32,522 nt of DNA, taken from positions 1 to 32,522 of the forward strand of contig JAQXMB010000154.1 in the NCBI GenBank assembly GCA_029012425.1, given 5' to 3'. The notes under the pieces were generated by a model. The model was not told the origin of the DNA, did no database searches, and saw only the letters and a list, made by a program, of their open reading frames with translations. Below are positions 15,694 through 26,440 of the stretch, piece after piece (positions within the stretch are counted from its first letter, which is position 1; each line of letters opens with the position of its first letter). Source of the stretch: a bacterium (GTDB lineage: Bacteria > Bacillota > Clostridia > Lachnospirales > Lachnospiraceae). The translations under genes were made by a program, and so were the position numbers.

Positions 15694-15742
15694 TATTCCA
15701 ACCGTATTGCCGCAGAAAGTTTCCTTCAGATAACCGAGAAAA

Positions 15743-15775
15743 ATAATAACCCCGTCATTGACGGGGTTATTTGAA
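15743..15775. terminator. Bidirectional terminator between the lysR-type gene and leuS
   Basis: AATAACCCCGTC (15745-15756) pairs perfectly with GACGGGGTTATT (15760-15771). The minus-strand tail is TTATTATTTTT; the plus-strand tail is weaker. Confidence 0.88.
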
Positions 15776-15781
15776 ACACTG

Positions 15782-18199
15782 CTATTTCTGTACAATATTT
15801 ACGATGCGTCCGGGAACATAAATCTCTTTTACAATGGTTCCGGTAAGCTTGTCGGCAAGCTCTTCCTTTGCCTTTGCAATGACATCATCCTTGTTTGCAT
15901 CCTTTGCGATTACAAGTGTTCCTCGCATCTTGCCGTTAATCTGAAGTGCAATCTCAACGGTTGCTTCCACAGTTTTTTCTTCGTCATATTCCGGCCAAGA
16001 GGTCTGATATACTCTTCCTTCAAATCCTGCAATCTCCCATAACTCCTCCGTAATATGAGGTGCAACCGGGTTAAGCAATGTAATAAAGGTCTTGAATTCA
16101 TCTCTTGTAATAGAATTCTTCTTATAGAAATCATTAATCAAAGCCATCATTGCTGCAATTGCAGTGTTATATTTCAGCGTTTCAAAATCATTGCTGACTT
16201 TCTTGATGGTCTGGTGCATCTTTGTCTCTAAATCTTTCGAATAGCCAGCCTCATCTGTCATAATCTCCTGAAGCTTCCATACTCGTTCAAGGAATCTGCG
16301 GCAACCTTTTACTCCATCCTCAGACCACGATGCCGCAAGATCAAATGCTCCGATAAACATCTCATAGGTACGAAGTGTATCTGCACCGTAATCACGAACG
16401 ATATCATCCGGATTTACAACATTTCCGCGGGATTTTGACATTTTCTCGCCGTTCTCACCAAGAATCATACCATGTGAGGTACGCTTCTGATAAGGCTCCG
16501 GTGTGTTTACGATACCCTCATCATAGAGGAACTTATGCCAGAAGCGGGAATATAAAAGATGAAGTGTTGTATGCTCCATTCCGCCGTTGTACCAGTCAAC
16601 CGGCATCCAGTATTCCAATGCTTCTTTACTTGCAAGCGCCTCCTTGTTATTCGGGTCGGTATAACGCAGGAAGTACCAGGAAGATCCTGCCCACTGGGGC
16701 ATGGTATCTGTCTCGCGCTTCGCAGGGCCACCACAGCAGGGACAAGTTGTATTTACCCAGTCAGTCATTGCTGCAAGCGGTGACTCTCCGTTATCGGTAG
16801 GCATATAGCTGTCTACCTCAGGAAGTAACAGCGGAAGCTCACGCTCATCAAGCGGGACGAATCCACACTTTTCACATTCAACAATCGGAATCGGCTCCCC
16901 CCAGTAACGCTGACGGGAAAATACCCAGTCACGAAGCTTGTAGTTCGTCTTTGCTGTTCCAATCTTATTCTCCTCGAGGAATGCAATCATCTTTTCTTTT
17001 GCATCCTTCACCTCAAGTCCATTGATAAAATCGGAATTAATCAGAACACCGGTTGCAACATCCGTAAATGCTGCTTCGTTGATATCAACTTCCTCTCCAT
17101 CTTTGGCTACAACCTGAATCATCGGAAGATTGAACTTCTTAGCAAACTCCCAGTCGCGATCATCATGTGCAGGTACTGCCATAATCGCGCCGGTACCATA
17201 GCTCATAAGAACATAGTCAGAAATCCAAATCGGAATCTCTTTGCCGTTCACGGGATTGATTGCTGTAAGACCATCAATTGCAACACCAGTCTTATCCTTT
17301 GCAAGCTCTGCGCGCTCAAAATCAGACTTCTTGGAAGCCTGCTCACGGTATGCCTCAATGGCATCCCAGTTCTTGATTTCATCCTTATACTTATCAATCA
17401 TGGGATGTTCCGGTGAAACAACCATATAGGTAACACCAAACAGCGTATCACAACGGGTTGTATAAATACGAAGCTTCTCATCCTTACCCTTGATTGAGAA
17501 ATCCACCTCCGCACCGGTAGATCGACCAATCCAATTCTTCTGCTGCACTTTTACACGCTCAATGTAATCTACATCGGATAATCCTTCGATTAGCTTGTCT
17601 GCATATTCTGTAATTTTGAGCATCCACTCGCTCTTGACCTTACGAACAACCTCAGAACCACAACGCTCACAGACACCGTTCACAACCTCTTCATTTGCAA
17701 GTCCAACCTTACATGATGTACACCAGTTTATCGGCATCTCCTTTTTATATGCAAGACCTGCTTTGAACAGTTTCAGAAAAATCCACTGTGTCCATTTGTA
17801 ATAATTCGGATCGGTTGTATTAATCTCACGATCCCAGTCGAAAGAGTAGCCAAGCGAATGAAGCTGTGCTTTAAAACGGGAAACATTGTTCTCTGTCACC
17901 ACGCGGGGATGAATCTTATTCTTAATGGCATAATTTTCAGTCGGCAAACCAAACGCATCCCATCCCATAGGGTACAATACATTATATCCCTGCATTCTGC
18001 GCTTGCGGGCAACAATATCAAGCGCAGTATAGGGTCTCGGATGTCCAACATGCAGACCCTGACCTGACGGATAAGGGAACTCAACTAATGCATAATATTT
18101 CGGTTTGCTGTAATCATTGGTTGCAGCAAATGCTTTCTCGGTATCCCACACATCCTGCCACTTCGGTTCTACGACCTTGTGATTATAAAGCTGTGCCAT
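15782..18199 (-). CDS. leuS: Leucyl-tRNA synthetase
   Basis: Charges tRNA-Leu. The 805-residue class I synthetase has the HIGH-equivalent HVGH in [18 protein letters not shown], a zinc-ribbon pair (CTSCKVG and CERCGSE), the CP1 editing domain with [18 protein letters not shown], and the KMSKS loop in [11 protein letters not shown]. All are intact, so both charging and editing should work. The gene is 75 bases behind ilvC. The gap holds an 11-bp hairpin but no T-box, so leuS seems to share the ilvN promoter. The AGGAGG ribosome binding site is strong. Confidence 0.97.
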   Translation of the reverse strand: MAQLYNHKVVEPKWQDVWDTEKAFAATNDYSKPKYYALVEFPYPSGQGLHVGHPRPYTALDIVARKRRMQGYNVLYPMGWDAFGLPTENYAIKNKIHPRVVTENNVSRFKAQLHSLGYSFDWDREINTTDPNYYKWTQWIFLKLFKAGLAYKKEMPINWCTSCKVGLANEEVVNGVCERCGSEVVRKVKSEWMLKITEYADKLIEGLSDVDYIERVKVQQKNWIGRSTGAEVDFSIKGKDEKLRIYTTRCDTLFGVTYMVVSPEHPMIDKYKDEIKNWDAIEAYREQASKKSDFERAELAKDKTGVAIDGLTAINPVNGKEIPIWISDYVLMSYGTGAIMAVPAHDDRDWEFAKKFNLPMIQVVAKDGEEVDINEAAFTDVATGVLINSDFINGLEVKDAKEKMIAFLEENKIGTAKTNYKLRDWVFSRQRYWGEPIPIVECEKCGFVPLDERELPLLLPEVDSYMPTDNGESPLAAMTDWVNTTCPCCGGPAKRETDTMPQWAGSSWYFLRYTDPNNKEALASKEALEYWMPVDWYNGGMEHTTLHLLYSRFWHKFLYDEGIVNTPEPYQKRTSHGMILGENGEKMSKSRGNVVNPDDIVRDYGADTLRTYEMFIGAFDLAASWSEDGVKGCRRFLERVWKLQEIMTDEAGYSKDLETKMHQTIKKVSNDFETLKYNTAIAAMMALINDFYKKNSITRDEFKTFITLLNPVAPHITEELWEIAGFEGRVYQTSWPEYDEEKTVEATVEIALQINGKMRGTLVIAKDANKDDVIAKAKEELADKLTGTIVKEIYVPGRIVNIVQK

Positions 18200-18220
18200 A
18201 ATGTCCTCCTAACCTCAATA

Positions 18221-18247
18221 GAGGATCTCAGAAAATCTGAGACCCTC
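18221..18247 (-). other. Intercistronic hairpin between ilvC and leuS
   Basis: GAGG-A-TCTCAGA (18221-18232) pairs with TCTGAGA-C-CCTC (18236-18247) around a three-base loop, with one mismatch. No U-tract follows on the minus strand, so it is more likely a processing or stability element than a terminator. Confidence 0.5.
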
Positions 18248-18274
18248 CTAGAAAAGTCCTTATAAATTCAAATC

Positions 18275-19315
<1,041 letters not shown>

Positions 19316-19351
19316 CTAAAATAAATATAATTTGTTTTTCGTTACTATCGG

Positions 19352-19852
19352 TTAATCCAAATATGTAACATCTGCGGAGCCTCGGGTAAGTCCGGTCAGT
19401 CCGGTTCTTGCAAGCTCAAGGATTTCATAATCCGAGAGCAGATCAAGAAAGGCATCCAGCTTATCCTGATGTCCGGTAAGTTCAATCACCATTGAATCGT
19501 GGGTTACATCCACAATCTTGCCATGGAAAATCTCAGCGACATTCATCACTGCCTGTCGTTGCATATCGGTCGCACGAATCTTGACGAGAATCAACTCTCT
19601 TGTAACAGATGAGCCCGGCTCAAGTTTTTTAATGTTCATGACATCCTCAAGCTTTGCCAACTGCTTTTCGATCTGTTCAAGTACCTGCTCATCACCGGTG
19701 CATACAATTGTGATTCGCGTATAACGCGGATCTGCAGTTTCTCCGGATGAAAAACTGTCAATATTGTAGCCTCTGCGACTGAACAATCCTGAAATATGAC
19801 TTACTACGCCTGATGTATTTTCCACAAGCAATGAAAAAATCTGTTTTCTCAT
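19352..19852 (-). CDS. ilvN: Acetolactate synthase small (regulatory) subunit
   Basis: A 166-residue protein with an N-terminal ACT domain (residues 3-75, FSLLVENTSGVVSHISGLFSRRGYNIDS) and the typical C-terminal half (ELILVKI and VDVTHDSMVIELTG). It binds branched-chain amino acids and tunes the catalytic IlvB subunit. No ilvB is adjacent, so the catalytic gene must lie elsewhere. It is the first gene of ilvN-ilvC-leuS. AAGGA stands about 8 bases before ATG. Confidence 0.93.
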   Translation of the reverse strand: MRKQIFSLLVENTSGVVSHISGLFSRRGYNIDSFSSGETADPRYTRITIVCTGDEQVLEQIEKQLAKLEDVMNIKKLEPGSSVTRELILVKIRATDMQRQAVMNVAEIFHGKIVDVTHDSMVIELTGHQDKLDAFLDLLSDYEILELARTGLTGLTRGSADVTYLD

Positions 19853-19888
19853 AAAAACTTCCTTATGATCTAAATTTTGACCTTTTTT

Positions 19889-19916
19889 ATTCTAGCATAT
19901 CCACAAGGTTTGTCAA
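19889..19916 (-). promoter_or_regulatory. Promoter of the ilvN-ilvC-leuS operon
   Basis: On the minus strand a perfect TTGACA (19911-19916) and TG-C-TAGAAT (extended -10, 19889-19897) are 16 bp apart. The leader is only about 30 bases, so neither a T-box nor a peptide attenuator fits. Confidence 0.75.
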
Positions 19917-19939
19917 CCCTTTTGTAAGTTAACGCTTTA

Positions 19940-20371
19940 CTACTGTCCCGTGCTATAAGCCTCATTTTCAGAGAATACAGAAAAGCCTTTGCTTTCAAGT
20001 GTTGCAACCGCTTTATCGGCATCCTTGGTCTTGAGAACTGCCGAAGCATCTGCCCCGTTTGCAAACGCATACATATACTCCACATTCACTCCCGCCTCTT
20101 CTAAGGCCTTCATAGCCTTGTACAGCGAACCGGTTGCATGAGGAACACGAATGCAGATTACATCTGTAATCATTGCCGTAATACTTCTTTCCTTCAGCGA
20201 ATCCTTAGCCTTCCCGGGATCTGATACAATCATGCGAAGCATGCCGTATTCACTTGTATCCGCAAGACTGGTTGCAACAATATTGATATCATTCATCGCA
20301 AGGATTTCCAGTACATCCTTGATTCTTCCTTCACGGTTTTCCAAAAACACTGATAACTGTTTTACACCCAT
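19940..20371 (-). CDS. Tandem ACT-domain protein
   Basis: A 143-residue protein of two ACT domains (about 4-68, QLSVFLENREGRIKDVLEIL; and 73-140, VICIRVPHATGSLYKAMKAL), with no catalytic part. Such proteins usually bind amino acids and act as regulators. It is the last gene behind paaK, and this pairing recurs with indolepyruvate oxidoreductase clusters, so the ligand may be an aromatic amino acid. ATG 20371 is chosen because GGGGAAGG precedes it; this start lies inside the end of paaK by the frame-shifted reading, giving a short overlap with the paaK 3' end region. Confidence 0.82.
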   Translation of the reverse strand: MGVKQLSVFLENREGRIKDVLEILAMNDINIVATSLADTSEYGMLRMIVSDPGKAKDSLKERSITAMITDVICIRVPHATGSLYKAMKALEEAGVNVEYMYAFANGADASAVLKTKDADKAVATLESKGFSVFSENEAYSTGQ

Positions 20372-20390
20372 TTCATCCTTCCCCCTCTTC

Positions 20391-21704
20391 TTATAATCCA
20401 CGATTATCGATCACTCGTTTTGCTTTTCCTTCGCTTCTTTGAATGGTCATCGGCTCAACAAGCTTGACAATTACCGAAATACCAAGTGCCTGTTTTAAAC
20501 GGTCTGCGACCTGCTTCTTTAATGCATCCAGCTTTCCGATCTCATCTGAGAATACACCCTCGTTAACCTCAACCATAACCGTGAGTACATCTGCATTATT
20601 CTCGCGATCAACCACCATCAGATAATGGTTTGAAATATCCCCGCCCATGGAAAGAAGCACGGTCTCAACCTGTGTCGGGAATACATTCACTCCACGGATT
20701 ACCTTCATGTCATCCGTACGACCCTTAAATTTCGAAATACGGGGTGTTGTTCTTCCGCACTCACATTTCTCATGTGTTATGCTGGTAAGATCCTTCGTGC
20801 GATAACGAATCAGCGGTACACCCTCTTTTGAAAGTGTTGTAAATACCAATTCTCCAAGTTCTCCGTCCGCAAGAGGCTCATGTGTCACCGGATCAAGAAT
20901 TTCCGGATAGAAATGATCATGATGAATATGTAATCCTCTGTGATACTGGCAATCCTGCGCAACTCCCGGGCCTGTAATCTCGCACAGTCCGTAAATATCA
21001 TAGCAGTCCATGCCAAGCATATCCTCAATTTTCTTTCTCATTTCTTCTGTCCAGGGCTCTGCGCCGTGAATGCCGACTTTTAATTTCATGGCATCTGCTT
21101 TTCCGGCTGCAACAATTGATTCCGCCAGATTTAATGCATAGGACGGTGTACACATCAAGGCTGTTGCCTGAAGATCTTCCATCACCATCATCTGACGCTG
21201 CGTATTACCTGCGGACATCGGGATTGCCATCGCACCGATTCTTTGTGCACCGAAATCTGCTCCGAGTCCACCGGTAAACAATCCGTATCCGTAACATACA
21301 TGAACGATATCTTCCTTTGTCAGACCTGCCATTGTCATACAGCGTCCGACACACTCACTCCAGACATCCACATCCTTTTGCGTATACCCCATAATCGTAA
21401 GCTTTCCGGTTGTTCCGGAAGTACCCTGTACGCGCACGATTTCTTCCTGCGGTACTGCGCGAAGTCCAAACGGATAATTGTTTCTCAAATCATCCTTGGT
21501 TGTGAAAGGAAGCTTGGTGATATCTTCAATTCCATGAATATCCCCCGGTTCAACACCAAGCTCTTTCATCTTCTTTGTGTAAAACGGTACATTTTCATAG
21601 CAGCGCTTTACCAGATCCTTTAATCGTTCCCCCTGAAGATGAGCCATTTCATCAGCGCTCATGCATTCATATTCAGGACTTAAAATCAATTCCTTTCGTG
21701 CCAT
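20391..21704 (-). CDS. paaK: Phenylacetate-CoA ligase (AMP-forming)
   Basis: Activates phenylacetate and related aryl-acetates to CoA thioesters with ATP to AMP, or may run in reverse. The 437-residue protein has the adenylation P-loop VQGTSGTTGKLTIMGYT, the YGLCEITGPG substrate/A5 motif, YRTKDLT (A7/A8) and the C-terminal PaaK-type domain (VFPTQVETVLLS). ATG 21704 follows GGAGAAGGAG by 4-5 bases. It is 25 bases behind iorB. In this setting the likely task is handling aryl-acetyl-CoA made by IorAB from amino-acid-derived keto acids, rather than aerobic phenylacetate catabolism, for which no paaABC genes are seen. Confidence 0.92.
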   Translation of the reverse strand: MARKELILSPEYECMSADEMAHLQGERLKDLVKRCYENVPFYTKKMKELGVEPGDIHGIEDITKLPFTTKDDLRNNYPFGLRAVPQEEIVRVQGTSGTTGKLTIMGYTQKDVDVWSECVGRCMTMAGLTKEDIVHVCYGYGLFTGGLGADFGAQRIGAMAIPMSAGNTQRQMMVMEDLQATALMCTPSYALNLAESIVAAGKADAMKLKVGIHGAEPWTEEMRKKIEDMLGMDCYDIYGLCEITGPGVAQDCQYHRGLHIHHDHFYPEILDPVTHEPLADGELGELVFTTLSKEGVPLIRYRTKDLTSITHEKCECGRTTPRISKFKGRTDDMKVIRGVNVFPTQVETVLLSMGGDISNHYLMVVDRENNADVLTVMVEVNEGVFSDEIGKLDALKKQVADRLKQALGISVIVKLVEPMTIQRSEGKAKRVIDNRGL

Positions 21705-21729
21705 TGTCTCCTTCTCCTTTTGTATTTGC

Positions 21730-22302
21730 TTATTTGTTGTAGCCTGCATCAAAAGCCTGCTTATTCACTTCGATTGTCTTTTCAGGAACGGTATGCTCAA
21801 TAACGGAATACCATTGCTCCTTTGAAAACTCCATATGCTTTGCAGCAAGTCCAAGTACAACCAGATTTGAAACCTTTGAGTTACCAAGCTTCTTTGCTTC
21901 GTCAGTTGCATCCACACTGTAAACCGTTACTTCTTTTTCAAGCGATTCTAAGATTCCTTGCGGATATTCTGCTGCGCCGATAATAACCGGCATCGGATCG
22001 ATTCGCCAATCGTTTGCGATCAATACGCCGTCCTTTTTCAGAAAGTGACGATAACGCAGCGCCTCTAAACGCTCAAAAGCGATAATGACATCTGCCTGCC
22101 CTTCCTCAACAATCGGTTCCTCAACTTTATCACCATATCGAACATAGGTAACAACACTTCCGCCTCGCTGAGACATTCCGTGAACCTCAGAAATCTTAAC
22201 ATCGTATCCGTTCTCCAAAGCAAGTCCGCCAAGAATACGGCTGGTAAGCAGGGTTCCCTGTCCGCCGACTCCGACAATCATGATACTTTTTGTATTACTC
22301 AT
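21730..22302 (-). CDS. iorB: Indolepyruvate ferredoxin oxidoreductase, beta subunit
   Basis: The 190-residue gamma-type subunit of the two-subunit aryl-pyruvate:ferredoxin oxidoreductase. MIVGVGGQGTLLTSRILG near the N terminus and VHGMSQRGGSVVTYVRYGD are hallmarks. ATG 22302 is used; a longer in-frame extension to 22389 only overlaps iorA. The start comes one base after the iorA stop codon, which implies translational coupling. It completes the IorAB enzyme that converts indolepyruvate, phenylpyruvate and similar acids to acyl-CoA. Confidence 0.93.
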   Translation of the reverse strand: MSNTKSIMIVGVGGQGTLLTSRILGGLALENGYDVKISEVHGMSQRGGSVVTYVRYGDKVEEPIVEEGQADVIIAFERLEALRYRHFLKKDGVLIANDWRIDPMPVIIGAAEYPQGILESLEKEVTVYSVDATDEAKKLGNSKVSNLVVLGLAAKHMEFSKEQWYSVIEHTVPEKTIEVNKQAFDAGYNK

Positions 22303-22303
22303 C

Positions 22304-24043
22304 CTACTCACCCACTTTCTCAATCGCGCTAAATTTACACAGCTGCTCGCACAGACCGCATCCGGTACACATCGTATCATCGATGACAACGGTTCCGTCT
22401 GCCTGTTTACTGATAGCAGGACATCCGGGTTTTAAGCAAGCACCACATTTTTTACATTTATCAGAAAGAGATACATAGACCGGTTTCTTACGCTTATCGA
22501 GTAATACACACGGCGTCTTTGTAATGATTACATGAATCTCATCACTCTCATTTGCCTTTTTGATCTCTTTTTCCAGTTTATCCAAATCAAATGCATTGAT
22601 CTCCTGAACATGCTTTACACCAAGTGCTTCACAAAGCTTCGGAATATTGACAGCTTCTGTCGGCTCCTTCTGCAAAGTCCATCCGGTAGCTGCATGATCC
22701 TGATGTCCCGTCATTCCGGTTGTGGAATTATCAAGAATGATCACCGTTCCGGTAGCCTTGTTATAAACCATATTCATAAGGGAGTTCACACCGGTATGCA
22801 GGAAAGTGGAATCTCCAATGACAGCAACCCAATTCTTCTTGAACTCTTTTCCGGTTGCTTTTTCAATACCATGCATACTGCTGATACTTGCTCCCATACA
22901 GATGGTCGAATCGACAACAGAAAGCGGTGCAACTGCACCAAGTGTATAACATCCGATATCTCCAGCCGCATGAATACCAAGCTTCTTCAGTACATAGTAC
23001 ACACTTCTGTGCGGACATCCGGGGCAAAGAATCGGAGGACGGTTTGCAACGGTTGCCGGTGTGGCAACCTCCACCTTCTCACCAAGCACTGCCTCACGAA
23101 GCATATTGGCACTGTACTCGCCAAGTAATGTAAAGATTTCTTTTCCCTTGCATGAAATTCCAAGCGCACGAACCTGCGTCTCAATAACCGGATCAAGCTC
23201 CTCCACAATATAGAGTTCATCAACTTTCGATGCAAAATCTTTAATCAGATTAGCGGGGATTGGATTCACTAAACCAAGCTTTAATACCGATGCGTCCGGA
23301 AGTGCCTCTCGTACATAAAGATACGGAATTCCGCTTGTAATGACACCAATCTTTGTGTCACGCATCTCAACACGGTTAACCGGCAATGTTGACGCATCTT
23401 CTGCAAGCTTTACCATCAAATCCTCAATCACGGCATGTCTTGCCTTTGCCATACCCGGCATCATAACACGCTTTGCAATATTCTTTTCATAGGGAATCAG
23501 TTCCCGATTCTCCCGTTCTTCCAACTCAACCATACTCTGCGAATGTGCGAGTCTGGTTGTTGTGCGAAGAATAAACGGACGATCATATTCCTCGCTATAT
23601 GTAAAAGCAAGCTTCATAAACTCTTTTGCCTCTGCACTGTCAGAAGGCTCCAAAACGGGAATATGTGCGGCACGGGCTACCATACGCGTATCCTGTTCAT
23701 TCTGTGAACTGTAAAGTCCCGGATCATCTGCAACAACAAGTACCAATCCTCCGGTAACTCCCATATAAGATGCGGTATATAATGGATCCGCAGCCACATT
23801 CAATCCGACATGCTTCATACATGCCATCGCACGCGCACCTGCCATACTTGCTCCAATTGCAACTTCTGTTGCTACCTTTTCATTCGGAGACCACTCCGCA
23901 TACAGCTCATCCTTATACTGTACCAGTGCCTCACTAATTTCTGTACTCGGTGTTCCCGGATAAGCAGCAGACACTTTTACACCTGCCTCATAGGCACCGC
24001 GAGCGATCGCTTCATTTCCGAGCATGATCACTTTTTTTCCCAT
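22304..24043 (-). CDS. iorA: Indolepyruvate ferredoxin oxidoreductase, alpha subunit
   Basis: The 579-residue catalytic subunit decarboxylates aryl-pyruvates with thiamine diphosphate and CoA and reduces ferredoxin. The pyrimidine-domain start GNEAIARGAYEAGVKVSAAYPGTP, the thiamine diphosphate segment GDSTFLHTGVNSL with ILDNSTTGMTG, and ILCPGCPHRSVYYVLK are visible. The C terminus has two ferredoxin-type clusters: CKKCGACLKPGCP and CTGCGLCEQLC. ATG 24043 follows AAGGAG by 8 bases. It heads an iorA-iorB-paaK-ACT operon and shows the organism ferments or salvages aromatic amino acids. Confidence 0.96.
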   Translation of the reverse strand: MGKKVIMLGNEAIARGAYEAGVKVSAAYPGTPSTEISEALVQYKDELYAEWSPNEKVATEVAIGASMAGARAMACMKHVGLNVAADPLYTASYMGVTGGLVLVVADDPGLYSSQNEQDTRMVARAAHIPVLEPSDSAEAKEFMKLAFTYSEEYDRPFILRTTTRLAHSQSMVELEERENRELIPYEKNIAKRVMMPGMAKARHAVIEDLMVKLAEDASTLPVNRVEMRDTKIGVITSGIPYLYVREALPDASVLKLGLVNPIPANLIKDFASKVDELYIVEELDPVIETQVRALGISCKGKEIFTLLGEYSANMLREAVLGEKVEVATPATVANRPPILCPGCPHRSVYYVLKKLGIHAAGDIGCYTLGAVAPLSVVDSTICMGASISSMHGIEKATGKEFKKNWVAVIGDSTFLHTGVNSLMNMVYNKATGTVIILDNSTTGMTGHQDHAATGWTLQKEPTEAVNIPKLCEALGVKHVQEINAFDLDKLEKEIKKANESDEIHVIITKTPCVLLDKRKKPVYVSLSDKCKKCGACLKPGCPAISKQADGTVVIDDTMCTGCGLCEQLCKFSAIEKVGE

Positions 24044-24075
24044 GTTATTACTCCTTTTCATTCATGTTTATTCAC

Positions 24076-24121
24076 GCGCTACCATAGTAACGCACCACAA
24101 TGGTTACATTATACCCGATAG
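24076..24121 (-). promoter_or_regulatory. Possible iorA promoter region
   Basis: On the minus strand a perfect TATAAT (about 24110-24115) lies between the end of the ECF gene and iorA, but no good -35 is found at 16-18 bp. Just downstream GTAACCATTGT and GTTACTATGGT form imperfect direct repeats (8 of 11), a possible regulator site. Confidence 0.35.
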
Positions 24122-24128
24122 TTATGTT

Positions 24129-25673
24129 TCAGAAAAGCCCCTGTTTATGTTCTTTTTCATCCGATAGCTGAAGATTTGCAGGACGCTTCAGCTTCGCGCG
24201 TTTTAATACCTCATCCTGAACAAAAACCTCTGTTGCCGTTCCGTCTGCCAGCACTTCTCCTTTTGCCATGACAATAATTCTGGCAAAATGCTTTACAACA
24301 AAATCCATATCATGAAGAACCGCCAGTACCAGCTTCCCCTGCGCACTGAACGTATCGATCAGATTTCCGATCAGCCGTCTTCCTCCGGCATCCTGTGCAA
24401 TCGTAGGCTCATCCAGTATGAGGACATCCGGGTTCATGGCAACTACTGATGCAATTGCAATCAGTTTGCGTTCAAACAGCTCTAAATCATACGGGTTTTC
24501 CTCTGCAAGCTTCTGAAGTTCACCAAGCTCGAGTGCTTCCATCGCCCGTCTTTTACTCTCAGTTTTGTCCATTCCGATATTGAGTGGTCCAAACATCACT
24601 TCATCAAGTACCTTGTATTTGAAAATCTGATCATCCGGGTTTTGAAAAACATATCCGACACCGGCTGCCATCGACGCAACGGTTCGATTTGCAATGTCCT
24701 CACCATTCAGAAAAATGTGTCCCTTCTCCGGCTTCAACAAGCCTTTCAGCATTTTAACCAGAGTTGTCTTTCCGGCCCCGTTCTGACCGATAATCGCCGT
24801 TGGTCTTCCGTCAAAAGTGAGATTGATTCCATGTAGTACTTCCTGATCCTTCACATAAGAGAAATGAATATTTTCTGCCCTGAGCACTTCTCTTTTTTCA
24901 TAATGTCCAGGGCATTTCTCATAGATGGGTTTATGAAGCTTTTCTATCCCATAGGTTTCGAGATCTTCCAGTGCAAAGATTTCCTCAGGTGTACCATACG
25001 CAATCTGGCGTCCCTCACTGAGCAATAGCACGCGATTCGCATACTCGGCAATCTTTTCCAGCTTCTGTTCAATGAGAAAAACAGTCATCCCGCTTGCTGC
25101 AAGCTTCTCAATTGCATGAAAGACTTCCTCACTTCCCTGCGGGTCAAGCTGGGAAGTCGGCTCATCGAGCACAATGACATCCGGCTGCATGACAAGAATA
25201 CTTGCAATCGCCACCCGCTGCATCTGACCACCGGACAAATCAAACGGATTCTTATCTCTGCACGCTTCGATATCCAGAAGTTCTAACACACGATCAATCC
25301 GCTCTTTCATCTCTTCCCGGGCCACACCGAAGTTCTCAAGCCCGAACGCGATTTCTTCTTCTACGGTATCTTTTGCTCCGGAAATCTGATTGAATGGGTT
25401 TTGAAAGACCAGACCTGCCCGTTGACATAATTTTGCCGTTGGTGTCTTCGCGCAGTTTAAGCCATCAATCATGACAGAGCCGCCATATGCGCCCTTATAA
25501 AACTGTGGAACAAGACCAATGAGGGCTTGTGCAAGGGTTGACTTACCTGCGCCGTTCGCCCCGATGATCCCAACGATTTCTCCGCGTTCCACAGAAAATG
25601 ACAAATCATCCAATGCCATTTTTGCGGTATGCGGATAACGATATTTCAAATGAGAAACTTCTATAAAAGACAT
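24129..25673 (-). CDS. ECF transporter, fused double ATPase
   Basis: Energises an energy-coupling-factor importer. The 514-residue protein holds two ABC ATPase units. Unit 1 (about 1-245): Walker A GANGAGKST, Q-loop FQNPFNQ, signature LSGGQMQRVAIA, Walker B VIVLDEPTSQLDP. Unit 2 (about 260-495): Walker A GQNGAGKTT, Q-loop FQNPDDQ, Walker B VLILDEPT, but LELFERKLIAIA where LSGGQ is expected. One of the two composite ATP sites may therefore be weak. GGAGGGAGGGTGA precedes the start, which overlaps the end of the ecfT-type gene by 13 bases. It is the last gene of the nucleoside phosphorylase-ECF operon. Confidence 0.93.
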   Translation of the reverse strand: MSFIEVSHLKYRYPHTAKMALDDLSFSVERGEIVGIIGANGAGKSTLAQALIGLVPQFYKGAYGGSVMIDGLNCAKTPTAKLCQRAGLVFQNPFNQISGAKDTVEEEIAFGLENFGVAREEMKERIDRVLELLDIEACRDKNPFDLSGGQMQRVAIASILVMQPDVIVLDEPTSQLDPQGSEEVFHAIEKLAASGMTVFLIEQKLEKIAEYANRVLLLSEGRQIAYGTPEEIFALEDLETYGIEKLHKPIYEKCPGHYEKREVLRAENIHFSYVKDQEVLHGINLTFDGRPTAIIGQNGAGKTTLVKMLKGLLKPEKGHIFLNGEDIANRTVASMAAGVGYVFQNPDDQIFKYKVLDEVMFGPLNIGMDKTESKRRAMEALELGELQKLAEENPYDLELFERKLIAIASVVAMNPDVLILDEPTIAQDAGGRRLIGNLIDTFSAQGKLVLAVLHDMDFVVKHFARIIVMAKGEVLADGTATEVFVQDEVLKRAKLKRPANLQLSDEKEHKQGLF

Positions 25674-26437
25674 GTCATCACCCTCCCTCCAATCGCGGCA
25701 AGAAGAATGATTAATAATCCAATATTAATTGGTAAATCCAACTTGCATGTTTCCCGCTCTTTCAAATAGGTTTTCTTGCAACCGGCCTCAAATCCCCGCA
25801 CTTCCAACGCAATTGCTCGTTCTCTTGTATTGATCAAAGAACTCATGACAACAGGGGAAATCAAAGGCAAAAATGCCTTGGCCCGGACAAGAAGCTTCCC
25901 TTCCGTCTCCATTCCACGGCTTCTTTGCGCATCCATAATGGTTCCCATCGTAGATGTCATCTGCGGCACAATCTGAAACACGGAACTGATAATGTATGTC
26001 ATTTTCGGAGGGCATCCACATTTCTCAAGTGCTACCACCAGATCACCGGTACGCGTCGTCAACACGAAAATCACGAATGACAGCAACATATTCAAAATAT
26101 TACAACCGATATGCAGTGCATAAGAAAGACCTTCCCGATAAAAATGAATCTTGCCAACCGAAAATAACACATTTTCATTCCCCTGATGAAACAGACCGTG
26201 AATGATAAAAATCGTCAGTAAAATCGTAAAAGAGAATGCGATGAGCGGTAACGCTTTTTTTAATAATTTACCGCTCGCAAGAATCAGCATACTTGCAGCA
26301 ATGAAGATTGCATACACGAATAGCTGCCCCCAAAGCAAGGGGACAGCTATTGCAGTAAGTATGTATAATAGCTTGGTAAATGGGTGCAATCTGGTCAGAT
26401 ACACACCGTTATCAACAAACAGGCTTATACTTTTCAT
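25661..26437 (-). CDS. ECF transporter, transmembrane T component
   Basis: A 258-residue EcfT-type protein with five to six membrane segments. The two coupling motifs are present: AQRSRGME (about 166-173) and ALEVRGFEAG (about 209-218), whose Arg-Gly pairs contact the ATPases. It starts three bases after the stop of the S component and has no good ribosome binding site of its own, so coupled translation is likely. With the neighbours it forms a self-contained (group I-like) ECF transporter. Confidence 0.92.
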   Translation of the reverse strand: MKSISLFVDNGVYLTRLHPFTKLLYILTAIAVPLLWGQLFVYAIFIAASMLILASGKLLKKALPLIAFSFTILLTIFIIHGLFHQGNENVLFSVGKIHFYREGLSYALHIGCNILNMLLSFVIFVLTTRTGDLVVALEKCGCPPKMTYIISSVFQIVPQMTSTMGTIMDAQRSRGMETEGKLLVRAKAFLPLISPVVMSSLINTRERAIALEVRGFEAGCKKTYLKERETCKLDLPINIGLLIILLAAIGGRVMTCLL

Positions 26438-26440
26438 AGA

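Noticed and set aside
22532-23128. 198-codon plus-strand frame
   Set aside because: It is antisense to iorA, which has full motifs; the frame has no ribosome binding site or recognisable domain.
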